Source: Triangularia verruculosa
Lineage: Eukaryota; Ascomycota; Sordariomycetes; Sordariales; Podosporaceae
Length of the DNA stretch: 39,177 nt
Assembly: GCA_033296885.1 (NCBI GenBank)
Contig: MU864073.1
Span: 1 to 39,177 of the forward strand
Direction: 5' to 3'
Shown: in pieces, positions 22,689 to 32,857 of the stretch
How positions within the stretch are numbered: position 1 is the first letter of the stretch
How the letters are laid out: each line of letters opens with the position of its first letter
The notes under the pieces: model-generated
The model's database searches: none
What the model was told of the DNA's origin: nothing
What the model saw: only the letters and a program-made list of their open reading frames with translations
Translations under genes and position numbers: made by a program

Positions 22689-23074
22689 GGGATGGTTAAT
22701 CTTTAGCAAGGCGTTGGAATGTGTTTTGAACGGCTGGAAACATAGCCGCTTATTTTGCTGGTGATTGTGCAACAGTGCCTTTAAACTTCGGCTTGTATGG
22801 TGCTTTTGATATTTGACTGTAATAGACTTTTCGATCTGGAGATCACTAAAATGCCTAAAATGAGATCTCGTCGCTACGGCATGATGTAAAGAGGAGGCTG
22901 AGGGTTATCCTGACAGCAATGTCTCAGACTCTTCTTCCAAAGTATAAATTCTATCTACAACTTAAAGATTGTAATCCCTTTCTACGGCCTGAAAGGAGAC
23001 TTAAAGTAGCAAGGACATTCCTCGGCAGAGAGCGGCATAGTATACCTACCTAATCGCAGCATAGCTTTAGAAAC
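22689..23074. other. 3' flank of the membrane-protein gene
   Basis: About 390 bp, becoming AT-rich to the right. Probably the 3' UTR followed by the edge of a repeat-rich block. No gene is seen. Confidence 0.5.
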
Positions 23075-23392
23075 TTATAGATGCAGAAACGGTGTACTTA
23101 TAGCTGTAGATATAGAAGCGGTGTAAGTGTAATTGGAGTTGCAGAACCGGTGGCAATATAATTATAGTTGCAGAAATAGTCGTAATCAATATATAAATAT
23201 AGTTGCAGAAACGGCTCGAATGTAAAATGTAAATATAATTACAGAAATGGCTCAAATATAAAATGTAAATGTAGTTGCAGAAATAGCTCGAATATAAATG
23301 TAAATATAGTTGCAGAAACGGCTTTAATCTTTATTAAAATGTAATTGCAGAGACGGCGTTGTTATAATTATTGTAGTCGCAGAAACGGTGTG
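23075..23392. repeat. Degenerate AT-rich minisatellite, about ten 31-36-bp units
   Basis: About ten head-to-tail units share the core TAGTTGCAGAAACGGCT followed by an AT-rich spacer such as CGAATATAAAATGTAAA. The middle units are 35-36 bp, the outer ones 31-33 bp. Differences are mostly C/T and G/A transitions (AAACGG, AAATGG, AAATAG), the pattern left by repeat-induced point mutation or deamination. It has no coding potential. Confidence 0.85.
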
Positions 23393-23818
23393 CTGTAGCA
23401 TAACTGATATAAATGTAGCTTCTTTCTCGGTAAAGTATAGTGGATTCTTACTTTGCAGCGCGGTATATATATGAGAGTGTTGGTATATAAACTTGATGTA
23501 TTGCGATATTCCAAAGTTTATCACTTCTTTTCGTCGCTGTCCGTGGCTTTTTAAGAGATAGATATTAGTATAGTCTCTTAAGACTTTTCTGTAGGCGAGT
23601 ACTTGCCGTGATATCTCTCTGAAGATAGACTCAGCGATGAGACAAGCGAGCTAAGGAGAGAAGAATTGGATAGTGGACGGGGGTAGGAGTCAAGCGGTTT
23701 TCGCTGGTGTTGATAATAGAAGAATACTGCAGCCTCGACTTGACAATTTGTTGATAAACGACGGATAGTTTGGCGATCTTTTGTTTCTTCAGTAGCGTAT
23801 TAGGTGTTGCTGGGTGGT
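23393..23818. other. AT-rich spacer between two minisatellites
   Basis: Non-coding AT-rich sequence with no recognised gene. It could be a decayed repeat or transposon remnant, but no terminal repeats were found. Confidence 0.4.
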
Positions 23819-24062
23819 GCTGCCGTCTTGAGGTTGCTGTCCTTTCGAGGTTGCTGTCCTCTCGAGGTTGCTGTCGTCCCTAATGTGGTCGTCGTCGAAT
23901 GAGACTGCTAGATACCGTCTATCCTAATGTTGCTATCGTTTGAATATTACTGTTGTCCTAATATTGCTATCGTCCCAGTGTTGCTATCGTCCCGACGTTA
24001 GGTACTGACGTCCTAGTATTGCTGTCGTCCTAAAGTTTCTATAGTCTCAATAATACTGCTGT
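23819..24062. repeat. Second degenerate minisatellite, 17-18-bp unit
   Basis: About a dozen units related to CTAATATTGCTATCGTCC. The first three copies read GAGGTTGCTGTCC with a 17-bp period; later copies read TAATGTTGCTATCG, CAGTGTTGCTATCG and CTAGTATTGCTGTCG. Differences are again mostly transitions. An irregular segment near 23881-23920 interrupts the array. Confidence 0.8.
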
Positions 24063-25080
24063 TCTATGTTGTTGAAATGTGTCGAGGCAGCTTCAGGGTT
24101 TCTTTCATGCAGGGGTGTGGAATGCTGAATTCGTTGTCTGGAATGCTGGGTGCCCGCTTAGCTACCTATCTGTCTCGGCGTCGGGCATTTCCCTCTCCCA
24201 CGAAGTCGCTTAAAAGAGAGCTCTTGATCCTACAGGGAGCCAGCAACAAGCGGGTGGGAGTGAACGGCAGTGCCCTAGCTTTGCTAGAGACAAGCGGAGC
24301 TGCCGCCGAGGCTGAGCGAGGTTGGCAATGCTGTTCCGTCACGACAGCACCAACAAACACCGAGAGGAGGAGAAAATAGGTACCCATAGGTAGTGAGGTC
24401 TGACAAATTGATGCGTGAACCTGTCTTGAATATCTAAGTGCCCGGCACAACCCGATCTTTTGAGCCATCTGGTTAAAACTTTGTGCCTTTGTCTATTCGT
24501 ATGCTACACCACAGTCCAACACCGCCTCTTGTAGAAGAGTGACAGAAAGTGGCACACTCAGGTACCTCATGACAAACAGATTCAACACAAAGAAACAGTT
24601 TTCCTCTTAAAACGAGTTCGTTTAAATTTAAATGAGCTCATTTAACATGATAAATCGTCGTCATATACGAAATGGACTTTCGTTCAAGTTCCTGCTGGGT
24701 ATGTAGCGAGTCACGATGCAGCAGCTCGATGTTCACAGAGGTGTCCATGCATCGTTGTAGAGAGAAACTTGCTAGTGGTAAATGATGCATCAGCAAAGAA
24801 GCAGGTGGCAATATGCCTAACAATGGCAACTGTGATATATGATGCTTGATACAGGGTCCACAGAGGCAGAGTGACCCAATTGAAGGGAATAAATGAACCT
24901 ATTTTAGGTAGAGATGTCACTTTCATTTACACCGAAACCCAGGATTCGCTGAGGAGGTAGGCTGGCCTATTCGGTCCCAAGTGTGTAGGGCCCAGCGAAT
25001 CCGAAGTAAAAGAGCACACATACTTGTGAAAGGCTACAAGACCCGTACAGCAAAAGATTTTACCTAACATAGGAGATTCC
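24063..25080. other. AT-rich intergenic block with palindromes
   Basis: About 1 kb with no credible gene. An ATG-started 100-codon frame at 24077 and its antisense counterpart have no recognisable content. The block includes overlapping palindromes at 24614-24645 and a 10-bp inverted repeat (24942-24951 with 24993-25002). Confidence 0.45.
24614..24645. repeat. Overlapping AT-rich palindromes
   Basis: An 18-bp perfect palindrome (TTAAATGAGCTCATTTAA, 24628-24645) overlaps a 26-bp palindrome (24614-24639) that is perfect except for two transition mismatches. The sequence could extrude as a hairpin or bind a dimeric protein, or be a transposon end. Function is unknown. Confidence 0.6.
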
Positions 25081-28000
25081 AGTTAGAAGAAAAATACTCC
25101 CATTGTATGACGGGAGCTTGCCACCCAACCCAGCAGAACAAACATATGTTGAAAGTAGGTACACCCAATGCTCAGTGTGAAAACAAGGAGAGACTGTCTC
25201 GGCAGCACCGGATACTGAAGCCAAATGCGCAACTGCGGAGCAGACCACAACGGCGCCGAGAAGCTGCCCAGGACATGTATGGCATGGCTGGAGGAACCAG
25301 CACAAGGAGGAGTATTCAGCATCGTCGAAGCCAAAGAATCAAGAAAGAAGATACCGATCAAGAGAGTCTGTCTTCCAAAAAATATTCTGTCTTAAAGCCG
25401 CAATGCTACCAGCCTCAGTCAGCGAGATGAATGTCGATGACCCGCGGAGAGTCTGCCTGGGCTTCCAGGGCGTGGGCCTCGTCGTCGCCGTCCGCATCGG
25501 GACTCAACCCCTCGTTTTAGGTAGCCAGACAGCCCGCAGAAGAAACATATCTCCCCATCAGGCCATCAAACAAACCCCCTCGATGCCCAACAGGCAGCCA
25601 CAAGTAGCCGTAGATACCTGAAAACATTTGATGAGGTTCCCCGAGGTTGAAGCAAGGCCTAACGCCAAGTCTCGGGTAACACAGCGGTCGGTAAACCTTG
25701 AAGCCTGATCCCTGTAATCCCAAACCCGCGCTTTTGCCGAAAGTTACCTAGCGTGCACGGGTCAGCGTTGCTTCAGCTGCTGGCGCATGCTTGGTTCAGC
25801 CTCGTGTCGCGCCAGATCCATCGTCAACCCCCTTCAACTTTCAGGAGATCTGTGCGACGGTCTGATACTCGATCCATATCGCTCCGACCAAGCATCTACG
25901 TGTGTGAAACCCCCTCAAGGAACTCGGTACGCTCTTCTTTTGGAATGTCCGGTCATTCAATGCCCCGTTTTGGAGACCCTTTGGCCCTGGAAGCATAGGC
26001 TTTGTGTGCCTAGACATGCCTACATCATCTCGTCTAGCCTCCTCTGACTGCTAACCCGGTTTTGATATCTGTAGGCTCTACACGATTCCGTTTTCCCTCC
26101 TTCCCTGAACGACGACGAGCCCCCAACCGACCGAATACCGAATAGCGAAAGAGAAGGAAGAGATAACACAGAGAGGTAAGGATGTCTGACTTTGACTGGT
26201 TGTGTTAGTTTCGTTGTCCCCGTCCAGCGGACTGCCCCCGATTCAAGATCTCGCGCCGATACATCACGACCCCCTCTCTTCCACAGTTCTTTAGACACGA
26301 TACCTCTTCCGCTCCCTAAGGACCTTTGCCCCCAGCTTCTCAAGAGGAGGACACACGACTTCGAGACGCCCGCCGAACCTTACCCCTTGCCTCGTCGTTC
26401 TCTTCAAGCCGGTTGCTGTCTTCACTGGTTTCAAGTGAGCCCCAAGAGGCTTCAGGTTTCCCTCAGCTAGCTAGTGGCTTGCGAGGTTATTGCGGAGGGC
26501 AGGACACAGGACTTCGTCTCTGCTAGGCGCTTCCTCGGCTTCTCAGGTTGCTATTGCTTCCACGCTGCCTTGCGGTCGGTTTGACCAGCTGTTGAGCGTG
26601 CCGGTGCCGAGAGATACTTGGAGGAAACGACCATGCTTCTAGTCAGCCAGCCCGTGCCTGAAAAGGCTATCTACAAGAGAAGGAAATGGGCTGTTGGGTC
26701 AGCTACAAGGCTCAGGATCACTGCCTGCTCGGCGCTCGTCCCTGGCCTGCCGTCTTGACAACCTGGCTCGACGATGAGTCTTCTCGCGTCAAGACTTTGA
26801 AGAGTCTGCTGTTTCCTGTCAGTACCACCAGCACACGAGAACACAACGCTGGAGCCTCATATGAGGCTCTGGGACGCTCCACCATGCCGTCCGAGTCGCT
26901 TGATCCCAACCACCACGGTTCCCCTGCGTCAAGGCAGTTCTGAAAGTTTTGCCGCCCTCAGCTGGCTAGTGGTACAGGGTAGCTCACCCAGAGTCTGATA
27001 CGCTGGTAGCCTCCTATTCTCTCCTGTCCCTGAGCTATTATCTCCCAAACCATCCGCATAGTATCATCTGTCTGTTATCTGCTCTTGTCGACACTATTCG
27101 GCCTGCAAAACACACTTGGACCTCACCATATCGGTCTAGCTGTCAGTCCCTGCCCAAGACGGTACTTGGCTTCCAGCTGCCTCCTGTCTTGCCTGGCCAT
27201 GCTGCCCATGGTTCCGAGAATACGAGACACGAGCGAGACGACCAGGTGGCTTCCCATTCTCTGCTCCCGCACCTCCTAGGTGATCACCATCTCAAGATAC
27301 CCTGCCAGCAACACATGAAAAGGGTTACGTTACTAGAGACTCTCCTGACGCTTGAGTACCCTTGCCCTCTGCCAACTACACTGCAGATCCAGCTGCCGAG
27401 CAAACAGCTTCAATTCAGAGAACCCGATACCCTTTCGAACCTGCTGCCAGCACCAGCTTGCTGAACGTCCCTTTCTCGTCTCCAGTCTCGTCGTCGACTG
27501 GGGTCCCTCTTGTTGTAGCAAGAGAAGAATAAGAATCTACGCCGCGCAAGCTCGAGCCTCGCTCCCCTTCGAAGCCCTCTTCCGCAACATTACTCGACGA
27601 GCGCCTCATACTAGTGCTATTCAAGGGGCCTCTACCACCCTTTATGCTGTCAGTCGCCACTTATTGTGCTGTTACGGTCTGCTTTTTGCCGTCGAGCCTG
27701 GCCAGACACAACCGAAACCCGACGATCGCCAGCGAGCATACACTCCACAAACCTCTGTTTAACCGCCTCTACACTACAGTCGTAGAGCCCAAGCATGACA
27801 CATCAGGGAGGCTCTTACTTTCAAGCCTGGTGAAGTCCTGATGCCTTCTCGGCGCGCGGCATGCTTCCGAACCCGGTCAAGTCTGGCACAGCCCAGAGGC
27901 TTCTATCTCGACCTGTGCTTCACCGGAGCCCTTCGTTTTTCAAACACTTCCTGGTCTACCTCGTCGCTAGCCAGTCATGCAAAAAAAAAAAAGCGGCAGA

Positions 28001-30500
28001 AAGTGGCGGTTGGAAATCTTGACTTTTGGTGGTGTTGATAGTCCTCGTCCTCGTCTTATTGTATTGAACTAGGAGCCGATCCTCACCTCCAGCTCTCGAT
28101 CTGAACGCCCGCCTGCTCGATAGCACAGAGAGAACACCTCAGAAGCAGGTTGCCAGCCACTTGTTGGATGGCCGCCTCTTCTCTATGCTGTTCCCGGAAG
28201 CTGTGGCTGGGAACTCAGAAGCCACTCCAGCACAGTTCACAACAAACTCCTTACGTGGTCAGCCGCTTCATCTGCTTCACCTGGGCAGGCATCTCCTCGA
28301 AAGAGGACAATGGCGGATGTACACAGAGTTCTTGGGTGTTGAGGGCTTCCTGGTGGAATTCAAAGGTAAGGCATGCTGCCTCACTTGTTTCGCCGGGAGA
28401 ATCAACTAACCCTTTTATGGTCCCGCTGGCTAGGTACATTCAGCAACAGTTTGGCCGCATAAACCATTTATGTCGTCTAGCATATGCGCAGCGAACACAA
28501 ATCAGCCCTTTTCCTGAGCCAAAGACCCCCTTGGCAGAACTCTCTGCAAGCCGACCGGCGAACGGAAACTCCAGCGCCTTCAACGAGATCCCCACGAGCA
28601 AGAAAATTCTATAAGGGACCAACTGAAGCTCATGGCCGCTGGGTGCTGCCGCCCCGCAGCTTCTCAACTGCTAAAGCCGGCTCAGTCTGCCAGCAGCATT
28701 CGTGGCATCGTTACGATAGTTCGGTTTTAACAGTAAAATGCCATCTTCGATGCTTTGGTTCTCGACACCAAAGGATGGACCTGGCAGCCAAGCTATGACT
28801 CCCTCCACCCACCCAAGTCCAGCTTCGCTCTTCGGCGAACACCCCCAAAGGCTGTTCTGTTCTGCTTTGGAATTTTGGAATCTTCGGCGTCACGAGTTCA
28901 TCTGACTCTCTTCTCGCTTTTCGAGGTTCACTTCTATGCTCTCAGACAACTGCCACGATGGTCTCCTAGCATTTTAGAGAAAGAACTGCTGGCCTTTCAG
29001 TCTTGGGTACTCACGAGATCCCACTTGTCTAATCTTGTCCAGCATTTCACGCCCACACGGTACGCGGCCGACCTTACTCTAGCCTCGAGTCTTGTCAAGC
29101 ACCTCTCAATCCCCGCCATCACACAGTCGAGATCACGAAGCACGTCAAGGGCGAATAGACGAACATAAAACCAGAATACCAGACGAAACGAGGCTGGGGA
29201 CAAAGACAGCGGATAGTATCAAGGGAGACAGCGAACGGTGGGCTGGATGCCTCATGGATCTCCCTCTCCTTTTCGGGACCGACCGTTCTTGACGGTACCG
29301 AAGGAGGTGGAGTCCGGCCCATAGCAAGCCATATTTATTGGAGGCCCTAGTCCAACAAGACTTTTCCTCCTCTCCTACCTCACTACTTGATCGAGAACGC
29401 GGAACTGTTGAGAACACCAAAGACGACCGCTGGGTGCTGGTCGCTCAGGCTCAGCCTGTGACAAAACAACCATGCCACTGGCGAACGCGGTTCAGCAGGC
29501 CACCTCCAAGTTTGTAGTCCCCATCCTCATCGTGTCATCTCCTTCAGCACCGGCTGACCATTCGTTTCTACAGACCACACCATGACAATCCTTCAGTAGT
29601 TTCCTCACGCCGCCAAGTCAGGGGTGTCAGGACAGTTCACCGAGAACACCTATCAAGGCACGTTGTCAACACATCCCTAGCTGGCCTCCGGCTCAAGTAA
29701 ACGGCGTGGAACGAACGCAAGACACCCTCCGTCCTGATCTCCTCTGTGTTCCAAGACACCCCAGTCCGCTATTCTCGGCGACCACCCGAAAATGGTTTGG
29801 GATCCAGTCATCAAAAGTTGGTTCCAACCGCGCCGTCGCCCCTTTGGCCGCCCTTCAAGCAAGGCTCCAGACTGGCCGGACAAAGAACAAACTCGCTGAA
29901 GACACCATCCCAACGGAGGTGGGGACGCGCCTTTGCACTTGAGAACAAGCTGGACACGCACCAAACGGTCTTGCAAGCCGGCCCCTGACTCCTCCAAAGT
30001 CCAGGTTGATCCTGTTCCCTAGCCCCTAGTGATGGCAACATGGCTTCGGTGATTGGGATTATGTTCTTGGCCTGACGTGTTGTGCCCAGAAGTCAGTGCT
30101 TTCCAGCCTGGAACCTGGTCACTGTTTCTGTCAAATCTCTCATCTTGTCTGACAACTGGCCTCTACTAAGGTGGTTTGTTGGGACGCTCGACATGGTCAT
30201 GCTAGTTTCTTGATGTTTTTGCATGGATAGGTTAATGCTGGCTAGCAGTTTGGACATGTTTTCATTGCTGTTTGGCCTGGACTTCAGCACACTAGAGGAA
30301 CAATCGTGGCTCTTCGTAGAGGGCCCTTGAATTTTTCCTGTACCTGGATACTGGCCTGGGCCCCAGCACAGATGGCAGCAGGGTCAGATGGTCCATCCTT
30401 GGTCCCTGGGCCTAGTTTTCTGCATTCATTACCTCTGCTACTGGATTTGACACGAAACTAACAGGCCGTAATCAACTACAAGGTGTGCTGACCCCTTCAT
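25081..30500. other. Long region without recognisable protein genes, possibly transcribed non-coding
   Basis: About 5.4 kb of balanced composition and C/T-rich plus strand, with many short open frames in all six frames but none with a known domain or steady codon bias. A strong intron signature at 28366-28433 suggests that at least part is transcribed rightward. Possibilities are a long non-coding RNA, a fast-evolving orphan gene or a very remote leader of the RNA-binding protein gene. A run of 12 A at 27981-27992 is present. I cannot support a coding gene here. Confidence 0.4.
28366..28433 (+). other. Candidate spliceosomal intron in the non-coding block
   Basis: The 68-nt segment starts GTAAGG, has CAACTAACCC 22 nt before its end and closes with GGCTAG, so all three fungal splice signals have normal spacing. 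Joining the flanks extends a frame only to GTFSNSLAA and a stop, and the upstream part lacks an early ATG. The intron therefore supports transcription more than coding. Confidence 0.5.
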
Positions 30501-31866
30501 AGGTACACTACACCGCTCACGTTTCTGCCCTGAGCTCCCTCCTCTCCTCGAGGCTATTTATTTCTGCTTTGTGGTCGCTCTTCTACCCCGCACAACCAAC
30601 GAGCTTTCTTCTTACAACCTCGTTCTGTTCCACGACTTTCTCCCAACCTCACCTCCGCGACCTTCTCTCACCACCAACAACAGATTGAGAACCGCGACCA
30701 CGATCGAACAATCCCATCAGGTATTTACTTCCAATTTCTTATACGTATATATATTTGTTTTCCATCTTCGTCTTCTTTTTCGTCGGGGGCAAGGACTAGT
30801 TTCGTCTGGCGCCAGCGAGCCATCACAAATTTTCACCATACTGCCAGTGGCACCATTTCCTCACCCACTTCCCTCTTCTCTACCCTCTCAGACTTCACGA
30901 ACGGGTCTTCTTCATCCGATGGTACCTACCAGTTTCAAAATATCGCCTTCGTTTCTATTTCGCTTCGCAAGCTGCTATTTTTCATTCATTTGGATTTCCT
31001 CCGCGATTCCAGGTACACAAAGTGAAGCTGGCCATTTCCTCTACTTCATTCCGTTTCTTTCATCCCAACACACTTCATTAAGCACGATCTCTTCTCGATC
31101 TTTGCGCTGTCTTTGAGTTGCTATTCCTAGCGCTTGTTAGGCGACTTCAGTCCTATTCCATTCTCCCTGCTGCTCTCTCATTCTCATACCCCAACACAAA
31201 CAAATCGACTTCCCAGCAATATCCTTCTATCCGTCACCGTGCCTACCTTCCCATCAAGAGACACTGGCTTGTGGCTTCCTTCAACGTCGGCCCATCTCGT
31301 CGATGACGTTGACAAGACCCTGAAGCATCACCTCTCATTTCTGCCTTGTCGTTTTTCTTCTCTCTATCCGAGCAATCAGCTTAGTGGCCCCTTCATCCCA
31401 TAACTGCCTTCAGGTATTCAACCTGCTCTTTTGTTCTCTGTTTCTCCGAACAACCTTTTCTACTCACCACCCATCTCCCACAACCGCCAGAGCTGGCCCG
31501 AGAAAGTACGCTATCTTGCCTGCGGCCTCGATCCTGCAATCCTATCGCTCGTTGATGTCGTTCTTCCGGCTGACAAGTCGCTGTTGAACCCAATCTTTTG
31601 GTCTTCAGCCTCGCCACACCGCTCCAGCGAGCGAGCACCTCTCAAAAAGAATATGTATTTTCACGTTCTCTTTTTCGACCCTCTCTTCCCTTGTTTACAT
31701 TTCATCGTCTGCCAGCATATGTCTCAAATCTTCAATTCCCTTGCCAATCTCCCGATACCGTCATCATCCATTACTTCGTCTTGCCTACATGTCGAGCAAT
31801 TCACTAACTGTAAAGCACAGTTCTTCATCTCAGTCGCCTAACTGAACCAGCTATTCCGATCACAGG

Positions 31867-31940
31867 GTATGTCTTTGCCGTTCATCGCTTCACCGCTTCA
31901 CATGCCAGAGGCCTCAGACTAATTCGTATTCGCCTCACAG
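31867..31940 (+). other. Candidate 5' UTR intron
   Basis: The 74-nt segment begins GTATGT, contains GACTAAT near its end and closes with CTCACAG. A second donor-like GTAAGT follows 24 nt downstream (31965). Together they suggest a spliced leader for the downstream RNA-binding protein gene. No transcript data were available. Confidence 0.45.
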
Positions 31941-32190
31941 AGCGCACCAACCCGTGCCCAACTTGTAAGTTGACCAGCCCGCCGATGCCTAGTCCTTTCG
32001 ATTCATCAACATCGACTTCCCGTCCTTCCAAATCATCATGTGGTCGTGTAACATCATCACACCATTTTTCCTATTACCGCGGTCGCTCGCTGGCCCTATT
32101 CGCCGCCCTTGCAGAAGCTACACTTCACTGGTCTCGGCAGACCCACTTTTTACCCCTTTCCCCATTGTTTACATAGGGTCGCCGAGGTAG

Positions 32191-32228
32191 CTCCTAATGA
32201 CCGATGCTTACGTAGGAGTCATTAGGAG
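32191..32228. repeat. 11-bp perfect inverted repeat (hairpin) in the leader or promoter
   Basis: CTCCTAATGAC at 32191-32201 pairs with GTCATTAGGAG at 32218-32228 around a 16-nt loop. TAGGAGT recurs three times between 32214 and 32252, and an 11-bp unit (CGTCCTCTATT) is tandemly doubled just after (about 32264-32285). It could be a protein-binding operator or an RNA hairpin in the leader. Confidence 0.6.
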
Positions 32229-32857
32229 TTCATGCAGGTTTCTTTAGGAGTCCATCCTGCGTCCGTCCTCTATTCGTCCTCTATTCGTCTCATCTTTATA
32301 CCACATTCGCTTTTCACTCTCGTATATCCATTCTACCTTTACTCAGCATTTTTGCACTAACTGCACAGCCCTACACATTCTTCGGAAGAACAAACAATAA
32401 CCGTTATCTAGGGTTTCAGGGGTTTTCAGAGGTGGCAAGCCAAGAGCAAGACATTGGGATTGAGTCCTCATATTTTCACCTGTATCTCCGAGAACCACAC
32501 TTGGGAGGGAAGAGCAAAGAAGAAGCCAGCACCGGGAGTTCACAAGCACAGAGCTTGACTCCTTGATTTCAGTTTTCGTCGGTCGCCACCTTTAAGGTTG
32601 ATCGAAGTGTACGTATTGCAAACTCTCTGCCTTTGTTTTCCTACCACATCTTTATGGACTATCCTCTTTCATCGCAACATGACTTTTCTGCACATTCACT
32701 TGGTCGGCGTTGAAGCTGGGACTTTTCGTCTCGAGCCGAGGTTGCTGATCACGACTTTCAACTGCACATATTTTCATTTTGGCCATGTATTCTAATCCAA
32801 TAGCCAGGGCTTAATCATATTTGATTTCACCCACAGAAACTCACACAGGCATTCACA

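Larger units (their letters stand above)
30501..32857. other. CT-rich upstream region and probable long leader of the RNA-binding protein gene
   Basis: About 2.36 kb, strongly pyrimidine-rich on the plus strand, as in promoters and leaders of highly expressed fungal genes. It contains a good intron signature at 31867-31940, a GTAAGT at 31965 that could pair with a CACCCACAG acceptor ending at 32836, and a strong hairpin at 32191-32228. Open frames here are Ser/Pro/Phe/Leu-rich artefacts of the pyrimidine bias. Confidence 0.45.

Noticed and set aside
23075..24062. CRISPR array
   Set aside because: The repeats are degenerate head-to-tail units without unique spacers, in a eukaryotic genome. 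They are minisatellites.
27352..27762. 136-codon plus-strand frame
   Set aside because: Cys/Leu/Arg-rich composition typical of non-coding pyrimidine-rich DNA, no domain, and overlapping open frames on both strands.
28161..28409. Possible small protein spliced over the 28366-28433 intron
   Set aside because: The intron signals look real, but the frame has no upstream ATG before position 28185 and splicing ends it after nine more residues with no recognisable content.
30571..31116. 181-codon Ser/Pro/Phe/Leu-rich frame upstream of the RNA-binding protein gene
   Set aside because: It starts at GTG, and its composition reflects the CT-rich promoter or leader sequence rather than a protein.
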